Source: Collinsella sp. (GTDB lineage Bacteria; Actinomycetota; Coriobacteriia; Coriobacteriales; Coriobacteriaceae). From it: DNA of 64,000 bases. Positions 1 to 8,254 of this stretch are shown here, one piece after another. The notes beneath the pieces were generated by a model. The model was not told the origin of the DNA. It did not search any database and worked only from the letters and a program-made list of their open reading frames with translations. The stretch is taken from NCBI GenBank assembly GCA_019419505.1, contig DXZS01000006.1, positions 70,041-134,040 on the forward strand, in the 5' to 3' direction. A program made the position numbers and the translations under genes. How positions within the stretch are numbered: position 1 is the stretch's first letter; each line of letters starts with the position of its first letter.

Positions 1-1951
1 CACGTTGGCCGAGGCCATGTTGTTCAACGTGGGTCGCATTCGCAAGCGCGGCCGCGTGGACGATGGCGATTCGCATCTGGACACTAACGCGATCGAGCGC
101 GAGCGCGGCATTACGATCTTCTCGTCGCAGGCCGTGCTCGACCACGGCGATACCCACGTCATGCTTGTGGGTGCGCCCGGCCACGTCGATTTTTCGGCCG
201 AGGCGGAGCGCACGCTGCGCGCGCTCGACTATGCGATTTTGGTTGTGGGTGCCAACGACGGCGTGCAGGGGCACACCGAAACCCTGTGGCGCCTGCTTGC
301 GCGCTATGACATTCCGACGTTCATCTTTATCAACAAAATCGATTTGGAGAATCCCGGCCGCGATGTTTTGCTGGCACAGCTTGGGCAACGTCTTTCCGAG
401 GGCTGCCTGGATGCCAGCGAACTGTTGGTGGGTGGTGCCGTTCAGGAGGACGCTGCTGCGTTGGACGAGGCGGCGCTCGAGGAGTTTCTCGACGCAGGGG
501 AGCTTTCGACTGCCACGCTTTCGCGGCTGGTCGCAGAGCGAAAGTTGTTTCCCTGCTTTGCGGGCTCGGCGCTCAAGGACCAGGGTGTGGCAGAGCTACT
601 CGACGGCATATGCGCTTTGATGCGCGAGCGAACATGGCCCCAGGAGTTCGCCGCGCGAGTCTACCGCGTGAGTCGTGGAGACCGTGGCGAGCGTCTTGCC
701 TGGGTCAAGGTGACGGGCGGTGTACTGCGTGCAAAGCAAGTTGTCGAGGGATGCTCTGGCGCCTCCGCTTGGGAGCAAAAGATCGACCAGGTGCGCATCT
801 ATAACGGCGAGAAGTATGAGCTTGCCCAAGAAGTTGCTGCTGGCGGTATTTGTGCCGTGACGGGCCTTGCGCACGTTCGCCCAGGGGATGCCTTGGGGGC
901 GGAGCCCGTGGGCGATGTGCCTGTCATCGCTCCGGTCCTCACCTATACGGTGCTTCCGGGCGAACACGATGTCCACGCGGTGTTCAAAGCACTGACAGAG
1001 TTGGCGGACGAAGATCCCATGCTCGGCGTAAGCTGGAACACTCATCTTGAGCAGATTCATTTACAGCTGATGGGCGCCGTGCAACTCGAGGTCGTGCAGC
1101 GGGTGTTGGCCGATCGCTTTGGCCTTTCGGTTGCGTTTGAGTCTGGCGGCATTCTCTATAAGGAGACTATTTCGCAGCCGGTCGAGGGCGTGGGCCATTT
1201 TGAGCCGCTGCGCCACTATGCCGAGGTACATCTGCGCCTGGAGCCGTTGCCAGCGGGTTCGGGCGTGCAGTTTGGCACCGTGACCTCGACCGACGAACTC
1301 GATCTTAACTGGCAGCGTTTGGCACTCACCAACGCCATGGAGCGCGATCACCTGGGCGCGCTGACCGGCTCGCCCATCACCGATGTGTGCATTACGCTCA
1401 CGGGCGGCCGTGCGCATGCCAAACACACCGAGGGCGGCGATTTTCGCCAGGCCACGTACCGCGCGATTCGCCAGGGGCTCATGCAGGCGCGTGAGGCTGG
1501 CGCGGCGGTGCTGTTGGAGCCGTGGTATCGCTTTGAGCTCGAGGTGCCGGGGGAGTGCGTGGGCCGGGCACTCTCGGATGCCACGCGCATGGGTGCCGAG
1601 TACGAGCCGCCGACGATGGCGGGAGACCGGGCGAAGCTTGTGGGTCGCGTGCCGGCATCTGAGGTGCAGGATTACGCGCTGGAGGTGGCCGCCTATACGA
1701 GTGGTCGTGGGCATCTGTACCTAGAGTTCGCCGGCTATGCGGCTTGCCATGATGCCGAGCGCGTCATCGAGACGGCCGCCTATGAGCCCGAGGCCGATCT
1801 GCCCAACACGCCCGATTCGGTCTTTTGCTCCCACGGCGCCGGTTACACGGTCAAATGGTACGACGTCCCCGAGGCAGCCCACGTAAAGGTCGATCCCTCC
1901 ACCTTCCGCCCCTGGCGAGCAGCAGACGCCGAGTTTTTCGGCCACATGTGA
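1..1951 (+). CDS. TetM/EF-G-like translation factor GTPase (5' truncated)
   Basis: A ribosome-acting GTPase of the tetracycline ribosomal-protection / EF-G superfamily. The reading frame is open from base 2 and begins TLAEAML, which normally follows the P-loop GKT, so the true start and the P-loop lie outside the window. The G3 motif (APGHVDF) and G4 motif (NKID) are visible, followed by EF-G-like domains II to V. The C-terminus contains PNTPDSVFCSHGAG, which differs from the ending I remember for classical TetM, so this is better called a chromosomal translation-factor GTPase than a proven tetracycline determinant. Base composition matches its neighbours and no mobile-element genes flank it. 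The stop codon TGA lies inside a palindromic repeat. The family is clear; drug resistance is not shown. Confidence 0.85.
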   Translation, partial: TLAEAMLFNVGRIRKRGRVDDGDSHLDTNAIERERGITIFSSQAVLDHGDTHVMLVGAPGHVDFSAEAERTLRALDYAILVVGANDGVQGHTETLWRLLARYDIPTFIFINKIDLENPGRDVLLAQLGQRLSEGCLDASELLVGGAVQEDAAALDEAALEEFLDAGELSTATLSRLVAERKLFPCFAGSALKDQGVAELLDGICALMRERTWPQEFAARVYRVSRGDRGERLAWVKVTGGVLRAKQVVEGCSGASAWEQKIDQVRIYNGEKYELAQEVAAGGICAVTGLAHVRPGDALGAEPVGDVPVIAPVLTYTVLPGEHDVHAVFKALTELADEDPMLGVSWNTHLEQIHLQLMGAVQLEVVQRVLADRFGLSVAFESGGILYKETISQPVEGVGHFEPLRHYAEVHLRLEPLPAGSGVQFGTVTSTDELDLNWQRLALTNAMERDHLGALTGSPITDVCITLTGGRAHAKHTEGGDFRQATYRAIRQGLMQAREAGAAVLLEPWYRFELEVPGECVGRALSDATRMGAEYEPPTMAGDRAKLVGRVPASEVQDYALEVAAYTSGRGHLYLEFAGYAACHDAERVIETAAYEPEADLPNTPDSVFCSHGAGYTVKWYDVPEAAHVKVDPSTFRPWRAADAEFFGHM

Positions 1952-1975
1952 CAGAGGGGCAGCCCCTTTGGCAGA
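1946..1975. repeat. Palindromic element, family A copy 1, on a stop codon
   Basis: The outer sequence ATGTGACAGAGGGGC pairs imperfectly with GCCCCTTTGGCA. The TGA in ATGTGA is the stop codon of the preceding GTPase gene. It shares the AAAGGG/GACAG/CCTTTG core with copies at 3163, 3767 and 6316. It may end transcription, but there is no clear U-tract. Confidence 0.6.
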
Positions 1976-1980
1976 TTCAG

Positions 1981-2010
1981 TTGGTATAACTCGGTATAAG
2001 TTGGTATAAC
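1981..2010. promoter_or_regulatory. Three tandem 10-bp repeats before the AAA ATPase
   Basis: TTGGTATAAC, TCGGTATAAG and TTGGTATAAC follow one another without gaps, one helical turn each. They lie 35-64 bp before the ATG of the ATPase gene at 2045. This is a good layout for a regulator binding site overlapping an AT-rich promoter. No regulator is assigned. Confidence 0.45.
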
Positions 2011-2044
2011 TATTACCAGGGTTTGCCAATCCGAGGAGGCCGAC

Positions 2045-3163
2045 ATGAATCCAAATCCCTTTAAGCCAACGGCAGGCAAGCGGCCTCCGATGCTCATTGG
2101 TCGCGAGTCGGTCATCGAAGATTTCGAGGAAGGGCTCGATAACGGCGCCGGAGCGCCGGGCAGGCTCATGCTCATTACGGGAAACCGCGGCTGCGGCAAG
2201 ACAGTTCTCCTGCGGGAGCTGCAACGTCTGGCCAGCGAGCGCGGATGGGCGGTTGTCTCCGATTCCGCTTCGCTTGGCTTATGCGACCGCTTGGCCGACG
2301 CGCTTCGCTCGAATAAACCCGTTGTGACGTCAATGGAGTTCGGTCCTTCGTTTGGCCGGATGTCGGTCGAGGCGGCGCGAGCAAAGGGCGAGACGTTGCG
2401 AGGGCTGGTCAACGAGCGCCTTAAGAAGCTCGGTCCAGGCAAGGGCATACTGTTTGCGATTGACGAGGCGCAATCGGCGTCTATCGAGGAACTGGCGGCT
2501 CTTGCCGTTCTCTATCAGCAGGTGCTCGGAGACCAGGATGCCACGGGATTACCCGATAGCGACCAGCGCGGTCTTGCGCTGGTTTTTGCCGGCTTGCCCA
2601 GTATGGTTGACGATCTGCTCGAAGAGCCGAGCGTGACGTTTTTGCGCCGCGCCCAGCAGCGTACGCTGGGGGCGATATCTTTGCCCAAGGTGCGCGATTC
2701 ATATATCCAGACGGTCAAAGACGCTGGTCTTTACGTTGACGCGGAGACGGCGGACCTTGCGGCACGCAAGAGCATGGGGCATCCCTATATGGTTCAGCTG
2801 GTGGGATATTACATGTGGCGGTCTGCTGTCCGGCGTGGCTCGCAGGTCATCGAAAGGCGCGATGTCGAGGATGGCCATGCGGATGCCGTCTCCGAGTTCT
2901 ACGAAGCGGTTGACGCGCCCCTGTATTACGGGCTGCGCAGTCCACAGCGCCTCTTTATCGAGGCCATGGCGGTTGACGAGGACAAACCGACGCGCATGGC
3001 GGATATCATTGAGCGCTGTGATCGTACCCAGAGCTGGGCGAGTAAATATCGCGCAAGCCTGATTCGCGAGCGCGTCATCGAGGCTGCCGGATACGGTCTC
3101 GTCCGGTTTACTGTGCCCATGCTGGGCGAGTACATCCGCGACCGCATTTTATGGCACGAGTAA
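2045..3163 (+). CDS. AAA-family ATPase (Orc1/Cdc6-like or STAND-like fold)
   Basis: A 372-residue ATP-binding protein of unknown role. Walker A is GNRGCGKT at residues 46-53, just after a conserved LIGRE stretch (17-21) typical of AAA ATPases that act on DNA or proteins. Walker B (LFAIDEAQ) lies near residues 137-144. The C-terminal third resembles a winged-helix region (IERCDRTQSWASKYRASLI). No membrane segment or signal peptide is seen. The start ATG follows GAGGAGGCC closely, a good ribosome binding site. Related stand-alone ATPases occur on chromosomes, in mobile elements and in toxin-antitoxin contexts; nothing nearby settles its job. It sits alone between two palindromic elements and behind three 10-bp tandem repeats. 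Confidence 0.8.
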   Translation: MNPNPFKPTAGKRPPMLIGRESVIEDFEEGLDNGAGAPGRLMLITGNRGCGKTVLLRELQRLASERGWAVVSDSASLGLCDRLADALRSNKPVVTSMEFGPSFGRMSVEAARAKGETLRGLVNERLKKLGPGKGILFAIDEAQSASIEELAALAVLYQQVLGDQDATGLPDSDQRGLALVFAGLPSMVDDLLEEPSVTFLRRAQQRTLGAISLPKVRDSYIQTVKDAGLYVDAETADLAARKSMGHPYMVQLVGYYMWRSAVRRGSQVIERRDVEDGHADAVSEFYEAVDAPLYYGLRSPQRLFIEAMAVDEDKPTRMADIIERCDRTQSWASKYRASLIRERVIEAAGYGLVRFTVPMLGEYIRDRILWHE

Positions 3164-3192
3164 TGTGAAAAGGGACGGCCCCTTTGTGACAT
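3163..3192. repeat. Palindromic element, family A copy 2, touching a stop codon
   Basis: ATGTGAAAAGGG pairs imperfectly with CCCCTTTGTGACAT around a short loop. It begins on the last base of the TAA stop of the AAA ATPase gene. Same family as the elements at 1946, 3767 and 6316. Confidence 0.65.
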
Positions 3193-3213
3193 CGATAGAT
3201 GTGAGGTCAAAAC

Positions 3214-3768
3214 ATGGCGATTCAAACTGAGCGATTGACGCTTCGTCCGTGGCGCGAGACAGATGCGGCGAGCTTGTATGCATACGCGAGCGACCCGGAC
3301 GTGGGGCCGGCTGCGGGCTGGCCGCCCCATCGAAGCATTGAAGAAAGCAGAGAGATCATTCGGACGGTCTTTACGGCGCCCCATACCTTTGCCATTTGCC
3401 TGCCTGAGACAGACGAGCCCGTGGGCAGCATCGGGCTCATGCCGCCTCGCTGTGAGTCGAACAGCCAAAGAGGCGGACTCGAGTTCGAGGTGGGCTATTG
3501 GATCGCCAAGCCGTTCTGGCGCCGAGGCTTTGCTCCCGAGGCGGTGCAAGCCATGCAGCGCTATGCGTTCGAAACACTTGGCTGCAAGGCATTTTGGTGC
3601 GGATACTACGAGGGCAATAACAAGTCGCTACGCGTTCAGCAAAAATGCGGCTTCATGCCTCATCACGTTGAACGCGACGTGCCCTGCGAGCTTATGGGCG
3701 ATGTGCGTACCGAGTACTTTACGTATTTGACCCGCGAAGACTGGCGCAGGCAGGCACAGTGCAAGTAA
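3214..3768 (+). CDS. GNAT N-acetyltransferase (RimJ/RimL type)
   Basis: A 184-residue acetyl-CoA dependent acyltransferase of the RimJ/RimL branch, which acetylates protein N-termini or small amines. The N-terminal TERLTLRPWRETDAA is the standard family opening, and the acetyl-CoA region is seen as GYWIAKPFWRRGFAPEA near residues 94-110. The C-terminal half keeps the usual GCKAFWCGYYEGNNKSLRVQ pattern in which an Asn precedes the Ser/Lys. The start follows GTGAGG. It lies between two family A palindromes and need not be co-transcribed with its neighbours. The substrate cannot be told from the sequence. Confidence 0.85.
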   Translation: MAIQTERLTLRPWRETDAASLYAYASDPDVGPAAGWPPHRSIEESREIIRTVFTAPHTFAICLPETDEPVGSIGLMPPRCESNSQRGGLEFEVGYWIAKPFWRRGFAPEAVQAMQRYAFETLGCKAFWCGYYEGNNKSLRVQQKCGFMPHHVERDVPCELMGDVRTEYFTYLTREDWRRQAQCK

Positions 3769-3800
3769 TGTGACAAAGGGACAGTTCCTTTGCCACGTTC
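3767..3800. repeat. Palindromic element, family A copy 3, on a stop codon
   Basis: AATGTGACAAAGG pairs with CCTTTGCCACGTT, with core GGACAGTT. It overlaps the last two bases of the TAA stop of the acetyltransferase gene and ends 20 bp before the start of the UvrA paralogue. Confidence 0.65.
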
Positions 3801-3820
3801 GGCTAACAGGAAGGGGAGCG

Positions 3821-6313
3821 ATGGCGGTGTCGCAACAACCAAGTGCTATCGAGGTGCGTGGCGCGCGCGTTCATAACCTTAAAGACATCGATATCGATAT
3901 TCCGCTGGGAAAGCTTGTGGGCATTGCCGGCGTGTCGGGTTCGGGCAAGAGTTCGCTGGCGCTGGGGGTTCTTTATGCCGAGGGCTCGCGCCGTTACCTG
4001 GAGGCGCTCAGCACCTATACCCGCCGTCGCCTGACGCAGGCCGAGCACGCTCAGGTGGATGAGGTATTGCACGTGCCGGCGGCTCTCGCATTGCATCAGC
4101 GCCCCAGCGTGCCGGGCGTGCGTTCCACCTTTGGCACCATGACCGAGCTCAACAATAGCCTGCGTCTACTCTTTAGCCGCTGCGCCCATCACGTGTGCCC
4201 GCATTGCGGGGCGCGTGTGGAGCCGAGCCTTAACGTGGCTGCGGGCCTGTCGCTCACGTGCCCCGCATGCGGCCGCGAGTTCTACGCGCCGGGTGCCGAG
4301 GATTTGGCTTTCAATAGCGGTGGTGCATGTCCCACCTGCGGCGGCACCGGCGTTATGCATGAGGTGGACGAGGCGAGCTTGGTGCCCGACGAGTCAAAGA
4401 CTATCAACGAGGGCGCGGTGCTTCCTTGGGGCACGCTCATGTGGGATCTGATGAAGCAGGTGGCCGGCGAGATGGGCGTGCGCACCGACGTGCCGTTTAA
4501 CCAGCTCACGCCTCAAGAGCGCGACATCGTGTTTCATGGTCCGGCGGTTAAGAAGCACATCCTCTACGTGCCCAAAAACGGCGAGGGCGCTACGCCACTC
4601 GACTTTACCTATTACAACGCCGTCTATACCGTCGAGAATGCGCTCGCCAAGGTCAAGGACGATAAGGGCTTAAAACGCGTTGCGCGCTTTTTGCGCGAGG
4701 GCCCATGCCGCGATTGCGGCGGCACGCGTCTCTCCGAGGCTGCGCGGCAGCCCCAGGTGCGCGGTATCAATCTGGCACAGGCGGCGGCCATGACTTTGGG
4801 CGAGGCGATTGAGTGGGTGCGTGGGGTGCCCGCATCCTTGCCGCCCGAGATGCAGCCCATGGCAGCGGATATCTGCGATTCATTTTTGAGCACGGCCCGT
4901 CGTCTGGTCGACCTGGGTCTCGATTACCTTTCACTCGATCGCGCCGGTGCCACGCTCTCCACGGGTGAGCGCCAGCGCGTGCAGCTTGCTCGCGTGGTGC
5001 GCAACCGATCGACAGGCGTGCTCTATGTGCTGGACGAGCCTTCGATCGGCTTGCATCCTGCCAATGTCGACGGCTTGGTGGGTGTGATGCGCGATCTGGT
5101 GGATGACGGCAACACCGTGGTTGTTGTCGACCACGATACGCGCGTACTGGCGGAAGCCGACTATCTCGTCGAGATGGGCCCCGTTGCCGGAGCAGACGGC
5201 GGTAATGTGATTGCCACTGGTACGGTAGGCGAGGTCGAGCAATCGCGGGGCAGCCGCATCGCTCCGTTTTTGCGCGCAGAGCCCAAACGCTTGCGTCCGC
5301 AGGTGACTGACGACGAGATGTTCGACCAGGGGCATATCCACATGGCAACCGATGCTATCCATACCGTCAAGCCGCTCGAAGTCGATATCCCGCGCGGCCG
5401 TCTCGTCGCGGTTACGGGCGTTTCGGGCTCGGGTAAGACGACGTTGGTGCTCGAGACGCTCATTCCGGCACTCAAGGCGCAGGCAGCCGGCGAGCGCCTG
5501 CCGGGGCACGTGCGTTGGGTCGATGCCGAGGGCATTGCCCGCGCAAATCTGATTGACGCTACGCCCATCGGCGCCAACGTGCGCTCGACGGTGGCGACTT
5601 ATGCCGACATCCATGATGAGCTGCGCCGCGCCTTCGCCCGTACGCCCGAGGCCAAGGCGGCCGGCTACAAGGCGGGCGCCTTTAGCTACAACACTGGCGC
5701 CTTGCGTTGCCCTACGTGCGATGGCACGGGTTCGATATCGCTCGACGTGCAGTTTTTGCCCGATGTCGAGATCGTCTGCCCGGCATGTCGCGGCTCGCGT
5801 TATGCGGATGCGGCTTCGCATATCCATCGCGAGGGCAAGGACGGGAGCTTGCTTACGTTGCCGCAGCTCATGGACATGAGTGTGGACGAGGCTCTCGACG
5901 CCACGGTGGGACTCAAGAAGGTTCAGGCGCGCTTGCAAACCTTGCACGACCTGGGCTTGGGTTATCTCACGCTCGGTGAGCCCACGCCGGCGCTCTCGGG
6001 CGGCGAGGCACAGCGTCTTAAGCTTGCGAGCGAGATGGGCCGCGTGCAGGATGATGCCGCGTTTGTGTTTGACGAGCCCACGATCGGCCTGCATCCGCTC
6101 GATGTTCAGGTGTTGCTGAGTGTGTTCGACGGCCTCGTTGCCAAGGGCGCCACAGTTGTCGTGATCGAGCACGACCTCGACCTTATCCGTAACGCCGATT
6201 ATGTGATCGACATGGGCCCGGGCGGTGGCGATGCCGGCGGGCAAATCGTCTGCGCCGGCACGCCGGGCGACATCGCAGCCTGCTCCAAGAGCATTACCGG
6301 TCGCTACCTATAA
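3821..6313 (+). CDS. UvrA-like ABC ATPase lacking the UvrB-binding domain
   Basis: An 830-residue paralogue of the excision-repair damage sensor UvrA, about 110 residues shorter than E. coli UvrA. Walker A of the first half is GVSGSGKSS (37-45), the signature LSTGERQRVQLAR is near residue 379 and Walker B is VLDEPSIGLHP. The second half repeats these as GVSGSGKTT, LSGGEAQRLKLA and VFDEPTIGLHP. Cysteine pairs for zinc modules are present (CPHCG, CPACG, CPTCGG; then CPTCDG and CPACRG). The shortening falls between CPHCG and CPACG, where E. coli UvrA holds its UvrB-binding domain, leaving only about 20 residues. Such UvrA2/DrrC-like proteins are linked to drug tolerance or unknown DNA roles rather than classical repair. 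The start ATG at 3821 follows AGGAAGGGG. Confidence 0.88.
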   Translation: MAVSQQPSAIEVRGARVHNLKDIDIDIPLGKLVGIAGVSGSGKSSLALGVLYAEGSRRYLEALSTYTRRRLTQAEHAQVDEVLHVPAALALHQRPSVPGVRSTFGTMTELNNSLRLLFSRCAHHVCPHCGARVEPSLNVAAGLSLTCPACGREFYAPGAEDLAFNSGGACPTCGGTGVMHEVDEASLVPDESKTINEGAVLPWGTLMWDLMKQVAGEMGVRTDVPFNQLTPQERDIVFHGPAVKKHILYVPKNGEGATPLDFTYYNAVYTVENALAKVKDDKGLKRVARFLREGPCRDCGGTRLSEAARQPQVRGINLAQAAAMTLGEAIEWVRGVPASLPPEMQPMAADICDSFLSTARRLVDLGLDYLSLDRAGATLSTGERQRVQLARVVRNRSTGVLYVLDEPSIGLHPANVDGLVGVMRDLVDDGNTVVVVDHDTRVLAEADYLVEMGPVAGADGGNVIATGTVGEVEQSRGSRIAPFLRAEPKRLRPQVTDDEMFDQGHIHMATDAIHTVKPLEVDIPRGRLVAVTGVSGSGKTTLVLETLIPALKAQAAGERLPGHVRWVDAEGIARANLIDATPIGANVRSTVATYADIHDELRRAFARTPEAKAAGYKAGAFSYNTGALRCPTCDGTGSISLDVQFLPDVEIVCPACRGSRYADAASHIHREGKDGSLLTLPQLMDMSVDEALDATVGLKKVQARLQTLHDLGLGYLTLGEPTPALSGGEAQRLKLASEMGRVQDDAAFVFDEPTIGLHPLDVQVLLSVFDGLVAKGATVVVIEHDLDLIRNADYVIDMGPGGGDAGGQIVCAGTPGDIAACSKSITGRYL

Positions 6314-6315
6314 CC

Positions 6316-6350
6316 GAATGTGACAAAGGGACAGCCTCTTTGTCACATTC
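6316..6350. terminator. Family A palindrome copy 4 between convergent genes
   Basis: GAATGTGACAAAG (6316-6328) and CTTTGTCACATTC (6338-6350) form a perfect 13-bp stem. The left arm starts 2 bp after the UvrA-like gene stops, and the right arm contains the TGA stop of trmL on the minus strand. It probably ends transcription from both sides, although neither side has a strong U-tract. Confidence 0.65.
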
Positions 6351-6942
6351 CCGGAAAGCCTGTTTGGCGCAGGGCCTCGTAGAGGACGATGGCGGCGCTG
6401 TTGGAGAGGTTGAGAGCGCTGATGCGGTAGTCGTCCGGGTCGACGAAGTTGCCGCAGATATCCTGCCGAAGGATGGCCTCGTGGCTGTCCTGGGTATGCC
6501 CCAGCGATTCCTCGTGGGCTTCCCAGGCCTCGGCGTTATCGAGTGAGTCACAATCGCGCAGCATCGGGATGCGCTCGCAGCGCTCGGACGCCGCGGCAAG
6601 CAGTGGCTCGGGAATGCCCGAGCTCTCGCTGCCAAAGACCAAGTAGTCTCCATCGCGGTAGGTACTCTGCACATAGGTGCGGCGTGCCTTTTTGGTTAGC
6701 AGATGCAGGCGCTCGTCGGCGGGGGAGAGGCCGTTGCGCGCAAGGAAATCCTCCCAGCCGGCATAGGTCGTCACGTCCAAGTTTTGCCAGTAGCCCAGAC
6801 CGGCGCGACGCACCGTCTTGTCATCGAGCGAAAAGCCCAGCGGCTCCACCAGATGCAGATGGGCGCCGGTGACCACGCAGGTACGGCCGATATTGCCCGT
6901 ATTGGCCGGAATCTCGGGCGCATACAGCACAATGTTGAACAT
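6343..6942 (-). CDS. trmL: tRNA (cytidine/uridine-34 2'-O)-methyltransferase TrmL
   Basis: A SPOUT-fold methyltransferase that 2'-O-methylates the wobble base of certain leucine tRNAs. The 199-residue protein opens with MFNIVLYAPEIPANTGNIGR, the hallmark of TrmL, and continues with the LVEPLGF region. The C-terminal knot motifs LVFGSESSGIP and LNLSNSAAIVLYEALRQ (SAM binding) are present. The start at 6942 is chosen because AAGGAG lies 4-9 bases upstream; a longer in-frame opening has no homology. The stop codon lies inside a palindrome shared with the convergent UvrA-like gene. It is a single cytoplasmic enzyme with no operon partner. Confidence 0.93.
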   Translation of the reverse strand: MFNIVLYAPEIPANTGNIGRTCVVTGAHLHLVEPLGFSLDDKTVRRAGLGYWQNLDVTTYAGWEDFLARNGLSPADERLHLLTKKARRTYVQSTYRDGDYLVFGSESSGIPEPLLAAASERCERIPMLRDCDSLDNAEAWEAHEESLGHTQDSHEAILRQDICGNFVDPDDYRISALNLSNSAAIVLYEALRQTGFPGM

Positions 6943-6966
6943 GAATCTCCTTGGCTTAGAACGAAA

Positions 6967-6997
6967 AACCACCACGAAGGGCACCTTCGTGGTGGTT
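6967..6997 (-). terminator. Intrinsic terminator of the CobW-type gene (family B palindrome)
   Basis: AACCACCACGAAGG and CCTTCGTGGTGGTT form a perfect 14-bp stem with a 3-base loop. Read on the minus strand it is followed by TTTTT, so it ends the transcript of the GTPase gene at 7038-8168. The stem closely resembles the element at 44879-44911. Confidence 0.85.
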
Positions 6998-7037
6998 TGG
7001 CGGTTACGTAGGCGGAACAATGCCCGCTTGGATAAAC

Positions 7038-8168
7038 CTAGGCGCGGTGCCAGTCGGTCAGGCAGGCATCGAGGGAGGCGATGAGCGCATCCTTGTCCAT
7101 GTGACGGCCGATGATGCACAGGCTCGTCATGCGGTCGCCCGTCTCGTCGTCCCAAATCTGCATGATCTCGGGGTTCTCGTCGATGATCTTCTGCTTCTCG
7201 CCCTCGGGCGCGGAGTCGACAAACAGGCCGTTCTCCATCAGGCGCATTTGGTGGCCGGCCTGCTCAAACATGTAGCACATGTCCGGATCGCCGGTCTGCC
7301 ACAGCGGACCCTTGACGCGAATGACCTCGTCGGGCCATTCCTGCTCAACAAAATCGGTGAACTTCTGCAGGTCAAACGGCTTGCGGCGCGAGTACACAAA
7401 GGTCTCGATGTCGTACTCGAGCACCTCGGGGTCGTCGTGCTCCTCGGGGTGCTCCATGGCCTCGATCCAGGCGGCGGAGTTGTAGGCGCGCATAAAGTCG
7501 AAGCGGTCGGTATCGAGCAGCTCCTCCATGGGGACCTCGCCGTTTTGGGCCTCGACAATTACGGCGTCTTTCTGCAGGCTGCGCACGATGGCCTTGAGCT
7601 CGGCGATTTGCTCAGGGCTCACGGTATCGGTCTTGTTGAGGATCAGCGTGGAGCAAAACTCGATCTGCTGGATGAGCAGGCTCTCGATGTCGTCCTCGTC
7701 GATATCCTCAGCCAGCAGGTCGCGACCGCCGTTGAACTCGTCGTACATGCGGGCGCAGTCGACCACGGCCACGATGTTGTCGAGCGCGAGCTTGGGCTCG
7801 CCGCCCACCTTGGCCTCGTCGCAGAAGCTCGAGATGGTGTAGGCGATGGGGATGGGCTCGCAAATGCCCGAGGCCTCGATGATGATGTAATCGAAGTCGC
7901 CCGAATCGGCGATGCCCTGCAGCTGGTTGGCAAGGTCGTCCGAAAGCGTGCAGCAGATGCAGCCGTTGGTGAGCGGGATGAGGTCGTCGGTCTCGGAAAG
8001 GCCGCCGTCGGCGATAAGGCTGGCGTCGACGTTGATCTCGCCGATATCGTTGACGATCACGGCGGCGCGGATGCCGCCGTCGTTAGCGAGGATGTGGTTG
8101 AGCAGCGTGGTCTTGCCGGCACCGAGGTATCCGGTAAGCATGATGATCTTCACGGGTTTGTTGGGCAT
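7038..8168 (-). CDS. CobW/COG0523-family metal-chaperone GTPase
   Basis: A 376-residue G3E-family P-loop GTPase, a family whose members deliver zinc, cobalt or other metals to target proteins. Walker A is GYLGAGKTT at residues 13-21, the metal-binding CxCC motif is GCICC near residues 69-73, and the GTP-specificity motif is NKTD. The C-terminal CobW domain contains the usual GPLW and acidic/histidine stretches. The ATG follows AGGAGGGCAC. It is a single-gene unit closed by its own terminator at 6967-6997. No Zur box or cobalamin riboswitch is evident upstream, so the metal cannot be assigned. Confidence 0.9.
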   Translation of the reverse strand: MPNKPVKIIMLTGYLGAGKTTLLNHILANDGGIRAAVIVNDIGEINVDASLIADGGLSETDDLIPLTNGCICCTLSDDLANQLQGIADSGDFDYIIIEASGICEPIPIAYTISSFCDEAKVGGEPKLALDNIVAVVDCARMYDEFNGGRDLLAEDIDEDDIESLLIQQIEFCSTLILNKTDTVSPEQIAELKAIVRSLQKDAVIVEAQNGEVPMEELLDTDRFDFMRAYNSAAWIEAMEHPEEHDDPEVLEYDIETFVYSRRKPFDLQKFTDFVEQEWPDEVIRVKGPLWQTGDPDMCYMFEQAGHQMRLMENGLFVDSAPEGEKQKIIDENPEIMQIWDDETGDRMTSLCIIGRHMDKDALIASLDACLTDWHRA

Positions 8169-8254
8169 GTGCCCTCCTTTGTTAGACTTGGCTTACAGTT
8201 GAATCTTATGCCAAACGCCTGCTCTTATACCCACGCGCCGGCAAATAACACAGG

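Noticed and set aside
1..1951. Call as an acquired tetracycline resistance gene (tetM/tetW)
   Set aside because: The C-terminal sequence differs from that remembered for the classical proteins, base composition fits the host and no mobile genes flank it. Resistance cannot be claimed.
4931..6244. 437-codon minus-strand frame inside the UvrA-like gene
   Set aside because: Shadow of a certain ABC ATPase gene; no ribosome binding site and composition rich in Arg, His and Ala.
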